Shown: positions 1 through 10,036 of the stretch, piece by piece
How positions within the stretch are numbered: the stretch's first letter is position 1
Layout of the letters: each line of letters opens with the position of its first letter
NCBI GenBank assembly: GCA_033765235.1
Contig: JANRIG010000004.1
Coordinates: 24,414-88,413, forward strand
Direction of reading: 5' to 3'
From: JANRIG01 sp033765235
GTDB taxonomy: Bacteria; Bacteroidota; Bacteroidia; Cytophagales; UBA9547
Length of the DNA: 64,000 bases
Notes under the pieces: model-generated
Told to the model about the DNA's origin: nothing
Seen by the model: the letters and a program-made list of their open reading frames with translations, nothing else
Database searches by the model: none
Program-made: the position numbers and the translations under genes

Positions 1-2
1 CC

Positions 3-2990
3 AATACATTTACTTTGGTAGGCTGGTCTATAGTTTCAAACCCATCAGGTATAGCCAATATTAATCCTACATCAGGCTTATTGCTTTCACTCAATAGTGG
101 CAACGGATTAGTCACTGTCACAGGCACTTACGGAAACGGAGTGTTTGCCACAAGGGTTGTTACCATTACCGGGCAAACTGTGTTAGCCACAGGGCTCACC
201 ATCTCAGGTACCGGAGGTTCTACTTCAATATCTATCAGTGGAGGTCAGTTACAAATGCTTTCTACTTTATCCCCTTCAGGGGTCACCAATACTACGGTGG
301 GTTGGTCACTCATTCCATCATCAGGGGTAGCATCTATTAATCCACAAGGGCTACTTACTGCTATAAGCAATGGTATAGTTACTGTAGTAGGTACCACACA
401 AGACGGTACAGGTATTAATGCATATAGAATAATAACTATTTCGGGTCAATTTGTGAGTACTCCGGTCACTTCTGCCACCATAGATGGTACAGGAGGTGTA
501 TCTTCTATCAGTACTTTTGGAGGACAATTGCAAATGATATACTCCTACAGCCCTGCCAATGCCAATGTGAACACCTCTCCCGGATGGTCTGTGAGCCCCG
601 GCACAGTAGGTCAAATATCGGGAGGAGGGTTAGTTACTGCTTTAAATAATGGAGTATTAACTGTCACCGCTACATTTGGCAGTGTTATCGCTACAAAAGT
701 CATTACCATTACCAATCAATCTACATTGGTCACATCTGTAGGTGTGAATGTACAAGGTGGTGGTGCGGCTATAATTGCAACAGGCGGAGGCACATTGCAA
801 ATGACTGTTACTGTAGAACCTACAGGTGCTACCAATCAAAATGTATCATGGTCATTAATACAAACAGGTTCTATTGCAGGTATCAATCCTGTCACAGGCA
901 ATATTATCGCTAATAATGCAGGCAATGGTGTCATTACCGTAGTAGCTACAGCTTTAGATGGCTCTAATGTATGGGGTTATACGTTGGTCACTATATCCGG
1001 TCAAAATATTCCTGTACAGGGGCTTAATATTTCAGGCAATGGTGGTATAAACTATATTAATATTAATGGTGGTGGCTTACAAATGGTAGGCAACTTCACT
1101 CCTGCCAACGCTACCAATACCAATATTACTTGGAGTATTATAGACCCTACAGGGCTGGCTACTGCTATAAATGCTACAGGTTTTTTCAATGCCGCTAATA
1201 ATGAAAACGGAACAGTAACTATTATAGGTGTGTCTCAAGACGGTGGTTTCACAGCATCTCAGGTAATCACTATCACAGGTCAAAGAATTAAGTTGTTAAA
1301 CGTGACCTTATTTACCCCCAATCCATTTATTAATGTAGATAAAGGGTCAATCACCATCACTCCTATATTGACACCTGTTAATACCACAGAAGCGAGTAGT
1401 ATAGTGTTTTCGGTATCCAATACTGCTATAGCTACTATAGACCCTACGGGATATCTTACAGCAATTGATAATGGTATTATTACTGTCACTGCTATATCTA
1501 CCGCAAATGCTACCATTACAAGCAGTATTGTAATATCTGTATCCGGGCAATTAATCAGCAATATACTCATTACAAATGCAGGTACTAATTATTCTATTAC
1601 AAGTACAGGAGGTTCATTGCAGCTGCAAAGCATAACCTACCCTCCCAATGCCATCAATAACCAAATAATATGGTCTGTAATACCTTCATCCATTGCAGGT
1701 ATCAATAGCTCAGGGCTTCTTACTGCCAACGACTTTGGAAATGGCACAGTAACCGTTACTGCATATAATGTTGCTTCAAATAGGTTTGATACCATTAAGG
1801 TAATGATATCAGGACAGAGAGTGCCTGTGCAGGGTTTGAGTATAAATGCTGCCTCATCCATCACTACTATACTAGGTACAGTACATTTAATACCTGTGTT
1901 TGTACCATCAAAACCCACCAATACGCTTGTAGGATGGACTATAGTAAATACTACTAAGCCCAATATTGCTACTATCACCGGCGATGGTATACTCAAGGCA
2001 CTTGACGGAGGCAATGGCACTGTTACTATCATGGGAGCATCTGTGAGTGACCCCACTATAGTAGCTTATAAGGTGGTAAATATTTCAGGGCAAAGCACAT
2101 CGATGATATCCTACATTGTAGTTGACGGTCCTAATACAATTTTTGAGACTCCCTCACAAATTTTAGTAGGAAATACCTATTATTTACTTCTAAATCTAAA
2201 AAATAGTTTAGGAGAAATTCAATCTGTGGTAGGTGTATCAGGTAATTTAGATATTGTAAATAACTATTTGCCTCAATTTACAGATAAGTTTATATACACT
2301 TCTAATAGCCCTGACTTAACAGTAAACACAGATGGCTCATTCTCAGCTTCTAATTTTGGCGAATTTACGGTCACAGTGTCATACAAACCGGATACCGCTA
2401 TAAAAATTACTATCCCTATCAATATAGAGGTTACTTCTATAAGTATCGTTATATATGATGCAAATAATATGAATACTACTGTAGCTAACAATGCACTCAT
2501 AGTAAGTAAAGATTACGTAGCCAAATTTGTATCAGACCCCCCTTTAGATTTTGATACGTATAAGTCTAATTTTGACTGGAAAGCATCAAATCTCAGGGTG
2601 TTGTCCATGGATTTCTCTACGGGCTATTTCAGCACGGTAGGTGTAGGCACTTCTAATATCAGTATTACGGGCAAAGGTGCTTTCAAACGCCTCAAAGCAG
2701 AAGCTACAGTGACGGTATCCAATACCAACTCGCTCATAAGTGAAGCAAATGGTCAAGTAGCACTATATCCTGTGCCTGCCAAAGATATAGTGCATATCAT
2801 CATGACTGAGGCAACTCTAATACAAAATATTTCATTGATAAATGCATCAGGCAACATAGTATTGACAGAGTACCCAAATACCACTGTATCTAAGTATGAG
2901 CTTAATATTAAGGAGTTGCCAACAGGTATATATATGATTAATGTTTATACTGATAATCATATTCATACAGTAAAATTAATTAAGGAATAG
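3..2990 (+). CDS. T9SS-secreted surface protein with BIG2-like repeats (5' end outside window)
   Basis: The frame is open to the left edge and the first in-frame codons (NTFTLVGWS) match the middle of later repeats, so the true start lies outside the window. About eight copies of an 80-90-residue Ig-like (BIG2-type) unit follow; each has a GGxLQM-like strand, a W-S/T-I/L motif, a GLLTA turn, a NGxVTV strand and a closing ITISGQ. The last ~80 residues (QVALYPVPAKD... to LPTGIYMINVYTD...VKLIKE) form a typical T9SS type A sorting domain, so the protein is probably exported across the outer membrane and anchored or released by T9SS. Adhesion or matrix function is inference; no catalytic domain is visible. 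A strong terminator follows. Confidence 0.85.
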   Translation, partial: NTFTLVGWSIVSNPSGIANINPTSGLLLSLNSGNGLVTVTGTYGNGVFATRVVTITGQTVLATGLTISGTGGSTSISISGGQLQMLSTLSPSGVTNTTVGWSLIPSSGVASINPQGLLTAISNGIVTVVGTTQDGTGINAYRIITISGQFVSTPVTSATIDGTGGVSSISTFGGQLQMIYSYSPANANVNTSPGWSVSPGTVGQISGGGLVTALNNGVLTVTATFGSVIATKVITITNQSTLVTSVGVNVQGGGAAIIATGGGTLQMTVTVEPTGATNQNVSWSLIQTGSIAGINPVTGNIIANNAGNGVITVVATALDGSNVWGYTLVTISGQNIPVQGLNISGNGGINYININGGGLQMVGNFTPANATNTNITWSIIDPTGLATAINATGFFNAANNENGTVTIIGVSQDGGFTASQVITITGQRIKLLNVTLFTPNPFINVDKGSITITPILTPVNTTEASSIVFSVSNTAIATIDPTGYLTAIDNGIITVTAISTANATITSSIVISVSGQLISNILITNAGTNYSITSTGGSLQLQSITYPPNAINNQIIWSVIPSSIAGINSSGLLTANDFGNGTVTVTAYNVASNRFDTIKVMISGQRVPVQGLSINAASSITTILGTVHLIPVFVPSKPTNTLVGWTIVNTTKPNIATITGDGILKALDGGNGTVTIMGASVSDPTIVAYKVVNISGQSTSMISYIVVDGPNTIFETPSQILVGNTYYLLLNLKNSLGEIQSVVGVSGNLDIVNNYLPQFTDKFIYTSNSPDLTVNTDGSFSASNFGEFTVTVSYKPDTAIKITIPINIEVTSISIVIYDANNMNTTVANNALIVSKDYVAKFVSDPPLDFDTYKSNFDWKASNLRVLSMDFSTGYFSTVGVGTSNISITGKGAFKRLKAEATVTVSNTNSLISEANGQVALYPVPAKDIVHIIMTEATLIQNISLINASGNIVLTEYPNTTVSKYELNIKELPTGIYMINVYTDNHIHTVKLIKE

Positions 2991-3000
2991 TTTTTATAAG

Positions 3001-3038
3001 ATAGGCATGGATTGTACCATGCCTATTTTTTATTTTTT
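3001..3038 (+). terminator. Rho-independent terminator after the BIG2-repeat gene
   Basis: A perfect 10-bp stem (ATAGGCATGG / CCATGCCTAT, 3001-3010 with 3017-3026) encloses a 6-nt loop and runs straight into a T-rich tract. It lies 11 bp after the stop codon and separates this gene from the acetyltransferase. Confidence 0.85.
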
Positions 3039-3076
3039 GTAATAATTTCAATTTTCAACCATATTGCATAGTATTT

Positions 3077-3619
3077 ATGGTTGATTTATCCTTATATAAT
3101 AACAAATGGTACCATCCCGGTGCAGGCATCATCAAGCGTATATTGTGGTATTATACCAATGAAATATTTTTTGTCTCAGGTTTGTTCCCTGTCAATGGAT
3201 TAAAAATATTACTATTACGCCTTTTTGGTGCCAAAATAGGTATAGGTGTAGTGATAAAACCTCATGTAAATATCAAGTATCCTTGGCACCTCACCATAGG
3301 AAACCATACTTGGATAGGTGAAAATGTATGGATAGACTGCCTCACACATGTACATATTCATGATCATGTATGCATATCTCAGGGTGCACTTATACTTACA
3401 GGCAATCATGATTATTCTAAATCTTCATTTGACCTTATCATAAAACCCATTCAAATTCACTCAGGTGCTTGGATTGGTTCTCGGGCTGTGGTTTGTCCCG
3501 GAGTATCAGTAGGCCATCATGCTGTGCTCACCGTAGGTTCAGTAGCTTCCAAAGACTTACAACCTTGTTATATATATAAAGGGAACCCCGCAATTTCGGT
3601 TAAGTATAGACCATTATAA
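3077..3619 (+). CDS. WcaF-like left-handed beta-helix O-acetyltransferase
   Basis: The 180-residue protein has an N-terminal segment (LYNNKWYHPGAG...) typical of the WcaF-like colanic acid/exopolysaccharide acetyltransferases. It then shows hexapeptide-repeat coils (IGIGVVIKP..., IGENVWIDC..., IGSRAVVCPGVSVG...) and the NHDY loop that carries the probable catalytic His. These enzymes transfer acetyl from acetyl-CoA to a sugar hydroxyl in surface polysaccharide synthesis; the acceptor cannot be told. It is a single gene between a terminator and the act promoter, with no other glycan genes next to it. Length is normal for the family. Confidence 0.8.
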   Translation: MVDLSLYNNKWYHPGAGIIKRILWYYTNEIFFVSGLFPVNGLKILLLRLFGAKIGIGVVIKPHVNIKYPWHLTIGNHTWIGENVWIDCLTHVHIHDHVCISQGALILTGNHDYSKSSFDLIIKPIQIHSGAWIGSRAVVCPGVSVGHHAVLTVGSVASKDLQPCYIYKGNPAISVKYRPL

Positions 3620-3722
3620 TTTATAATAGTTCTAAATATCATTTTCTACATACATACACATGAAAAATCATTTTTATTTGCAATAGTCAAATATGAGTAT
3701 TGCATATTAAATATTAAAAATA

Positions 3723-3753
3723 TTTGTTTAATAAAATACCTGTATTAGATTTG
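3723..3753 (+). promoter_or_regulatory. Consensus Bacteroidota promoter of the act-cox operon
   Basis: TTTG (3723-3726), a 19-nt spacer and TAGATTTG (3746-3753) match the Bacteroidota housekeeping sigma consensus TTTG-N19-TAnnTTTG exactly. The inferred start site near 3758-3760 leaves a leader of about 20 nt before actA. It is the best promoter in the window and fits a highly expressed respiratory operon. Confidence 0.8.
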
Positions 3754-3779
3754 TATCGTCTTAAAATATAGCCGTTTAT

Positions 3780-5027
3780 ATGCCATTATCTACCTTGGTA
3801 ACAAAGTTTAAGCCCGCCTTTTACCTAATCATCCCTCTGCTATTAGTATTATCATTATATACAGCAGCTCAAGATATACCTACAGATGAGGCAGCTATCT
3901 CTGCAGGTAAAGCATTATTTCAAAACAATTGTACCCAATGCCACGCAGCTACCGATGAGGTAGTAGTAGGGCCAGGTCTCAAAAATGTACACACACGCCA
4001 CAAAACTCCTTGGCTCATTAAGTGGATACGCAATTCCACCTTATTGATTAATAGCGGTGATAAAGAAGCAGTAGAAGTATTTAATAAATACAACAAAACT
4101 CAGATGCAAAATTTCGACTTCAAAGACGAAGAAATTTTGACCATATTAGCATATCTAAAATCTGAAAGTGCTAAAGTAGCCGCACCCGCTGCCACAGCTG
4201 CTACAGGGTCTGCCGTGGCTCCAGCATCTGCTGATTCACCCGCAGACAACACAACTTTAAATTTATTGATTGGATTTTTTGTAGTCATCTTGGTATTAAT
4301 ATTTGCCATACTTATCATTATTATATCCATCCTCACTAAATATCTTAATAATAGATCTGCCGAGCTAAGTGATATAGAAAAAGAAGTTGTAAACCAAAAA
4401 TATAATCTTTCAGCAATTTACAATAGCAAAGCATTCAAGGCATCTGTTGTATTTTTATTAGTCATTGTATTAGGCAAGTCATGTATAGACAGCATGGTAG
4501 GTATAGGTATTACACAAGGTTATGCACCAGCACAACCCATAGCATTTTCGCACAAACTGCACGCAGGCGAGCACAAAATTAATTGTGGATATTGCCATAC
4601 AGGAGTTTACAAATCTAAGTCTGCCAATATTCCATCCTCTAATATATGTATGAATTGTCATAATACCATTCGTACAGAGTCTCCGGAAATACAAAAAATT
4701 TATCGCGCAGTTTCTACCGGCAGACCCATTGAGTGGGTTAGGGTACATAACTTGCCGGACTTGGCCTATTTTAACCACTCTCAGCATACCAATGTGGCCG
4801 GTCTTGAATGTCAAAACTGTCACGGACCTATAGAAACCATGGAAGTAGTACAGCAATACTCACCGCTCACTATGGGTTGGTGTATCAATTGCCACCGCGA
4901 AACAGCCATCAATGGTAAGGACAATGCTTATTATGATAACCTTATGGCTCTGCACGCCAAAAAATCTAAGGAACCTATGAAAGTAAAAGATAATGGAGGC
5001 TTAGAATGTGCTAAATGCCACTATTAA
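3780..5027 (+). CDS. actA: Alternative Complex III subunit A, six-heme cytochrome c
   Basis: ActA is the multiheme cytochrome subunit of Alternative Complex III, the menaquinol:cytochrome c (or oxidase) oxidoreductase that replaces bc1 in many Bacteroidota. The 415-residue protein has an N-terminal hydrophobic segment, then a class-I-like monoheme domain (CTQCH at 51-55, possible Met ligand in KTQMQNF). An Ala/Pro-rich linker and two membrane segments (about 160-190 and 220-240) follow. The C-terminal pentaheme part has CXXCH at 269, 290, 344, 368 and 410. Six motifs in all means the monoheme domain is fused to the pentaheme core. It is the first gene of the operon, 22 bp before actB. Confidence 0.93.
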   Translation: MPLSTLVTKFKPAFYLIIPLLLVLSLYTAAQDIPTDEAAISAGKALFQNNCTQCHAATDEVVVGPGLKNVHTRHKTPWLIKWIRNSTLLINSGDKEAVEVFNKYNKTQMQNFDFKDEEILTILAYLKSESAKVAAPAATAATGSAVAPASADSPADNTTLNLLIGFFVVILVLIFAILIIIISILTKYLNNRSAELSDIEKEVVNQKYNLSAIYNSKAFKASVVFLLVIVLGKSCIDSMVGIGITQGYAPAQPIAFSHKLHAGEHKINCGYCHTGVYKSKSANIPSSNICMNCHNTIRTESPEIQKIYRAVSTGRPIEWVRVHNLPDLAYFNHSQHTNVAGLECQNCHGPIETMEVVQQYSPLTMGWCINCHRETAINGKDNAYYDNLMALHAKKSKEPMKVKDNGGLECAKCHY

Positions 5028-5049
5028 TAGATAATTATTCTAAAAATAT

Positions 5050-8000
5050 ATGTCAGAAAATACCAAAACATATTGGAGAGGAATTGAAGAACTGAATAAT
5101 ACTCCGGAATTTGCAGCTCATGCTAATAATGAATTTGCAGATAACCCTGACTTTAATTTAGACGGTGGCAATACCTATCGCCGCGATTTTCTTAAAGTAA
5201 TGGGTTTTGGTATCGCAGCTGCTACATTAGCAGCATGCGAAACTCCAGTTCGCAAAGCTATACCTTACCTCAATAAGCCCGAAGACATAGATCCTACCAT
5301 TCCAAACTATTATTCATCTACCTATGCCGAAGGAGGAGACTATTGCAGCATTATTGTAAAAACTCGCGAAGGAAGGCCTATTAAAATAGAAGGAAATAAA
5401 AATAGCAGTATCAGCGGTGGAGGTTTATCGGCACGTGTAGGAGCATCTGTATTATCGCTTTACGACAAAGAAAGATATAGATCCCCCAAAATTAGCGGTA
5501 AAAACTCTACATGGGAAGATATTGATACCCTAATAATTACAAAACTTCAAGACTTTGCACTTGCTGGTAAACAGTTAAGAATTGTTACAAACACTATACT
5601 CAGCCCTTCACTTTACAGTGCACTGGCAGGTTTTGTAGCCAAATATCCAAATACTAAAGTCATTACCTATGATGCCAACTCGGCATCTGCCTTGCTTGAA
5701 GCAAATAAATTATCTTTTGGTACCACAGTACTACCATCTTATGACTTCTCCAAAGCCAATATCATAGTATCACTAAGTTGCGACTTTCTCGGTACTTGGT
5801 TTGCACCTGTTGAGCATAGCAACCAATATGTAAAAGGTAGAAAACTGAGTAATACAAAAAAACAAATGTCGCGCCATTACCAGTTCGAAAGTATACTGTC
5901 ACTCACAGGATCTAACGCTGATTTTCGTACATCCATAAAACCGTCGCAAGAGGGTATTGTAGTTGCTAATTTATATAACCTGTTAGCCGACAAAGCAGGA
6001 GCACCTAAAATAGAAGTGGGCGAACTCAAAGACATAAACAATCTATCCAAAGCTGCTAATGACCTTTGGAACGCCAAAGGCAGCTCTCTTGTAGTTTCAG
6101 GCAGCAACGATACCAACGTCCAAATAATAATAAATAGTATTAACACACTTTTGGGCAACTATGGCAATACCCTATCACTTGGCACCCCCTCTTATTACAA
6201 AAAAGGTGACGACAATACTATGAACTCATTTGTAGATGAGCTTGTATCAGGCAGTATATCAGGTGTTATATTTCTTAATGCCAATCCTGTGTATAATCAC
6301 CCAATGGGTGCTAAAATAAAAAATGCCATATCCAAGTTGGAGCTATCTGTATCCACAGCAGACCGCCCCGACGAAACTAATGTGCTTTGCACCTACTTAA
6401 CACCCGACCATCACTATCTCGAAAGTTGGTCAGACGCGGAAATTAAAAAAGGCTACTTCAGCTTAGGACAACCTACTATTTCCCCACTTTTCAAAACAAG
6501 ACAAATATTAGATTCTATCCTTACCTGGTCAGGCAATACCACAGATGCATACAGCTATATCACAAATTATTGGAAAAATAATATCTATTCATTACAGACA
6601 ACTTATCAGAGTTTTCAGTCTTTTTGGGACAATACCCTACACGATGGTGTATTTGAGTTGAAAAATACAAATGCTGAATTGTCATTCAATTTTAATATAG
6701 CATCTGTAACAGAAAGTATCAATAGCAACTACAAAGCTGCTTCACAAGACATAGAATATATTTTATATGAAAAAGTAGGTATGGGTACAGGCTCACAAGC
6801 CAATAATCCATGGCTTCAAGAATTTCCCGAGCCTGTTTCCAAGGCTTGCTGGGATAATTATGCCTCAGTCTCACAAAAGTTTGCCAAAGAAAAAGACCTT
6901 TCACAAGGAGATATCATCAAGATTGATACTAAAAATGGCCAAACCCTAAACCTTCCTGTATTAATACAGCCCGGTCAAGCGTCAAATACCATTGCCATTG
7001 CCATAGGATATGGCCGCGAAGTAGCAGGAAAAGCTGCAATAGGAGTAGGAAAAAATGTTTACCCCCTTGTAAATACCACAGATAATAAAAGTAAGTATTT
7101 TGGGGTGGTATCTGCCATTACCAAAACATCTGAAAACCGTACCATTGCCCAAACCCAAACCCACCACACCCTTATGGGACGCCCTGTAGTGCAGGAATCT
7201 ACTCTCAAAGAATACCTCAAAAATCCGGAGGCAGGCAGGTATAAACCATTGATAAAGACCAACCAAGGTGATAAAAAGCCCGAAGACATCACCATGTGGA
7301 AAACAGAAGGTCTTGAAACACACAACTACAAAAATCATGCTTGGGGCTTAATTGTAGATTTGAACTCCTGCACAGGTTGTGGCAGTTGTGTAATCAGTTG
7401 CCAAGCCGAAAATAATATTCCCGTAGTAGGTCGTCAAGAGGTAATCAATCGTAGAGAAATGCACTGGATACGTATTGATAGATATTACTCTTCTGATGCA
7501 GACCCCGAAGACAAAAGTTTGATGGGTTATCGCAATATGGAAGACCCCTCTGATAATCCTAAGGTCATATTCCAACCTGTAATGTGTCAGCATTGTAACA
7601 ATGCACCATGCGAAACCGTGTGTCCGGTATTGGCTACTACACATAGTACAGAAGGTTTAAACCAGATGACTTATAACAGATGTGTAGGTACCAGATATTG
7701 TTCAAACAACTGTCCATTCAAAGTACGCCGATTCAACTGGTTCAGCTACTATACAAATACTAAATTTGCAGAGATAAATCCAATGATGGATGACTTGGGA
7801 AGAATGGTACTTAATCCTGATGTTACTGTAAGAGCGCGCGGCGTAATAGAAAAATGCTCCATGTGTGTACAACGCATACAATTAGGTAAGTTGCAAGCAA
7901 AACTTGAAAGAAGAAGACCTATTGACGGAGAAATTGAAACAGCTTGCTCACAATCATGCCCTGCTGATGCATTGGTATTCGGCGATATGAATGATCCTGA

Positions 8001-8115
8001 GAGTCGTATTTCAAAAGCATTGGCAGATGAAAACAAAGAAAGGGCTTACCACATGCTCGAAGAAATCAATGTAAAACCATCGGTATCATACCTTACTAAA
8101 ATTAGAAACGTATAA
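5050..8115 (+). CDS. actB: Alternative Complex III subunit B (molybdopterin-like plus Fe-S domains)
   Basis: This 1021-residue periplasmic subunit joins a molybdopterin-oxidoreductase-like domain, which is catalytically degenerate in this family, to a C-terminal NrfC/PsrB-like Fe-S domain that passes electrons from the quinol site to ActA hemes. A Tat-like YRRDFLK (RR at 44-45) is followed by LAAC (Cys63), which looks like a lipobox. The Fe-S domain starts near residue 774 with CTGCGSCVISC and continues with CQHCNNAPCETVCP, CVGTRYCSNNCP and CSMC...CSQSCP, enough Cys for four clusters. No Cys/Ser/Sec Mo ligand is obvious in the first domain. It lies between actA and actC. Confidence 0.95.
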   Translation: MSENTKTYWRGIEELNNTPEFAAHANNEFADNPDFNLDGGNTYRRDFLKVMGFGIAAATLAACETPVRKAIPYLNKPEDIDPTIPNYYSSTYAEGGDYCSIIVKTREGRPIKIEGNKNSSISGGGLSARVGASVLSLYDKERYRSPKISGKNSTWEDIDTLIITKLQDFALAGKQLRIVTNTILSPSLYSALAGFVAKYPNTKVITYDANSASALLEANKLSFGTTVLPSYDFSKANIIVSLSCDFLGTWFAPVEHSNQYVKGRKLSNTKKQMSRHYQFESILSLTGSNADFRTSIKPSQEGIVVANLYNLLADKAGAPKIEVGELKDINNLSKAANDLWNAKGSSLVVSGSNDTNVQIIINSINTLLGNYGNTLSLGTPSYYKKGDDNTMNSFVDELVSGSISGVIFLNANPVYNHPMGAKIKNAISKLELSVSTADRPDETNVLCTYLTPDHHYLESWSDAEIKKGYFSLGQPTISPLFKTRQILDSILTWSGNTTDAYSYITNYWKNNIYSLQTTYQSFQSFWDNTLHDGVFELKNTNAELSFNFNIASVTESINSNYKAASQDIEYILYEKVGMGTGSQANNPWLQEFPEPVSKACWDNYASVSQKFAKEKDLSQGDIIKIDTKNGQTLNLPVLIQPGQASNTIAIAIGYGREVAGKAAIGVGKNVYPLVNTTDNKSKYFGVVSAITKTSENRTIAQTQTHHTLMGRPVVQESTLKEYLKNPEAGRYKPLIKTNQGDKKPEDITMWKTEGLETHNYKNHAWGLIVDLNSCTGCGSCVISCQAENNIPVVGRQEVINRREMHWIRIDRYYSSDADPEDKSLMGYRNMEDPSDNPKVIFQPVMCQHCNNAPCETVCPVLATTHSTEGLNQMTYNRCVGTRYCSNNCPFKVRRFNWFSYYTNTKFAEINPMMDDLGRMVLNPDVTVRARGVIEKCSMCVQRIQLGKLQAKLERRRPIDGEIETACSQSCPADALVFGDMNDPESRISKALADENKERAYHMLEEINVKPSVSYLTKIRNV

Positions 8116-8127
8116 ATTAATTAAAAT

Positions 8128-9519
8128 ATGCATATTAGTTCACACGTAAGACCACCCTTAATCACCGGCGGAAAAACCTTGCACGATATCACTCATGATA
8201 TTTCGAGCCGCGTAGAAGACATGCCCAATAAAAAATGGTTAGCTGCTTTTACAGTTTCTGCATTGGTATTAGCCTACGGTCTGTATTGCCTTTACCGCAC
8301 ACTTTGGTTTGGAATAGGTGAATGGGGGCTCAACAAAACTGTGGGCTGGGCTTGGGACATTACCAACTTTGTATGGTGGATAGGCATAGGTCATGCAGGC
8401 ACATTGATTTCTGCTATATTAATGCTGTTTCGTCAAAAATGGAGGACTTCTATAAACAGAGCTGCTGAGGCCATGACTATTTTTGCTGTAATATGCGCAG
8501 CAAGTTTCATATTAGCGCACATGGGTCGCCCATGGTTGGCTTACTGGCCACTGCCGTTGCCAAACGCATTTGGGTCTCTATGGGTAAATTTTAACTCCCC
8601 TTTAGTATGGGATGTATTTGCAATATCTACTTACTTTTCAGTATCTTGTGTGTTTTGGTACTTGGGTATGATACCTGACCTTGCCACCATCAGAGACAGA
8701 GCCGTGAACCCAATTTCAAGATTTATATATGGCTCACTCAGCTTTGGGTGGACAGGTGGAGCCAAAGATTGGTCACGTTATGAGTCTGTAGCACTCATTC
8801 TTGCCGGACTCTCTACCCCTCTTGTGCTTTCAGTACACACCATAGTAAGTATGGATTTTGCCACATCCGTCATTCCTGGTTGGCACACTACCATTTTCCC
8901 ACCTTATTTTGTGGCAGGTGCTATATTTTCAGGTTTTGCCATGGTATTGACCTTGATGATTGTGACACGTGCAGTATATAATTTAGAAGATTACATTACC
9001 ATTGAGCACATAGAATATATGAATAAAGTAATCATACTCACAGGTTGTATAGTGGGCACAGCATATATTACCGAGTTTTTCATCGCATGGTATTCAGGCG
9101 TAGAGTATGAAAGTTATTGTTTTATAAACCGAGCCACAGGACCATACTGGTGGGCTTATTGGTCTATGATGACCTGTAATGTGATATCACCTCAATTATT
9201 ATGGATTAAAAAAATACGTCGCAGCATTGCAGCCACATTTGTAGTATCTATCATTGTAAACATTGGTATGTGGTTTGAGAGATTTGTAATCATAGTATCG
9301 TCATTACATAGAGATTATTTACCATCAAGCTGGGCTATGTTTTTCCCCACCTATGTAGATGCAGGAGTATATCTCAATTCATTTGGTTTGTTTTTTACAT
9401 TGTTTTTCCTTTTTGCCAAATTTTTGCCCGTGGTAAATATGGCAGAGGTAAAAGCTATTGTGAAATCATCATCAGAAAAAATTAGTTCCACCCAGTCTTC
9501 CCCATCACATGTCCACTGA
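8128..9519 (+). CDS. actC: Alternative Complex III subunit C, NrfD/PsrC-type quinol-binding membrane subunit
   Basis: ActC is a polytopic NrfD/PsrC-family protein of 463 residues that contributes a menaquinol oxidation site in the membrane arm. Around ten hydrophobic helices are visible, with family-like segments such as GIGHAGTLISAIL, AHMGRPWLAYWPLP and SVHTIVSMDFA. It starts 12 bp after actB and its 3' end overlaps actD by 11 bp, which points to translational coupling. Confidence 0.94.
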   Translation: MHISSHVRPPLITGGKTLHDITHDISSRVEDMPNKKWLAAFTVSALVLAYGLYCLYRTLWFGIGEWGLNKTVGWAWDITNFVWWIGIGHAGTLISAILMLFRQKWRTSINRAAEAMTIFAVICAASFILAHMGRPWLAYWPLPLPNAFGSLWVNFNSPLVWDVFAISTYFSVSCVFWYLGMIPDLATIRDRAVNPISRFIYGSLSFGWTGGAKDWSRYESVALILAGLSTPLVLSVHTIVSMDFATSVIPGWHTTIFPPYFVAGAIFSGFAMVLTLMIVTRAVYNLEDYITIEHIEYMNKVIILTGCIVGTAYITEFFIAWYSGVEYESYCFINRATGPYWWAYWSMMTCNVISPQLLWIKKIRRSIAATFVVSIIVNIGMWFERFVIIVSSLHRDYLPSSWAMFFPTYVDAGVYLNSFGLFFTLFFLFAKFLPVVNMAEVKAIVKSSSEKISSTQSSPSHVH

Positions 9520-10036
9520 TAATAAGCATTTTATATTAGGAGTTTTTGACGATGAAGATGTGCTCATGCATGCCATACCCGAAGTGCGAAATGCAGGAGT
9601 TCGTATTCACGAAGTATATTCACCCTACCCTATACATGGAATAGATGACTTGCTAAGCTACAAAAGAAGTAAACTACCCAAAGCAGCATTTATGTTTGGA
9701 TTTTTGGGATTGTCTTGCGCAGTTACCATGATGGTGTGGATGCTCGGTTTTGACTGGCCCATGAACATAGGCGGCAAACCAAATATACCCCTTACTGATT
9801 TTGTACCTATAAGTTTTGAGTGTACGGTTTTGTTCTCAGCATTTGGTATGGTAGGTACTTTTTTGATAGCCAGCAATTTATTTCCATGGTCAAATCCTGT
9901 AATATTTGACAAACGTATCACTGATGATAAATTTGTAATAGCGGTAGACATGGGTAAAAATAAACTTTCAAAAAACGAAATTTCAAATCTGTTAAAATCT
10001 AAAGGAGCTACTGAAGTAAATGAAAAAGAAATTTAA
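9509..10036 (+). CDS. actD: Alternative Complex III subunit D (DUF3341)
   Basis: This 175-residue DUF3341 protein has a soluble N-terminal domain (FILGVFDDEDVLMHAIPEVR... with the VYSPYPIHGID motif of the family) and two membrane helices around residues 55-75 and 105-130. It is a structural subunit of Alternative Complex III. It overlaps actC by 11 bp and actE by 17 bp, the tightest coupling in the operon. Confidence 0.93.
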   Translation: MSTDNKHFILGVFDDEDVLMHAIPEVRNAGVRIHEVYSPYPIHGIDDLLSYKRSKLPKAAFMFGFLGLSCAVTMMVWMLGFDWPMNIGGKPNIPLTDFVPISFECTVLFSAFGMVGTFLIASNLFPWSNPVIFDKRITDDKFVIAVDMGKNKLSKNEISNLLKSKGATEVNEKEI

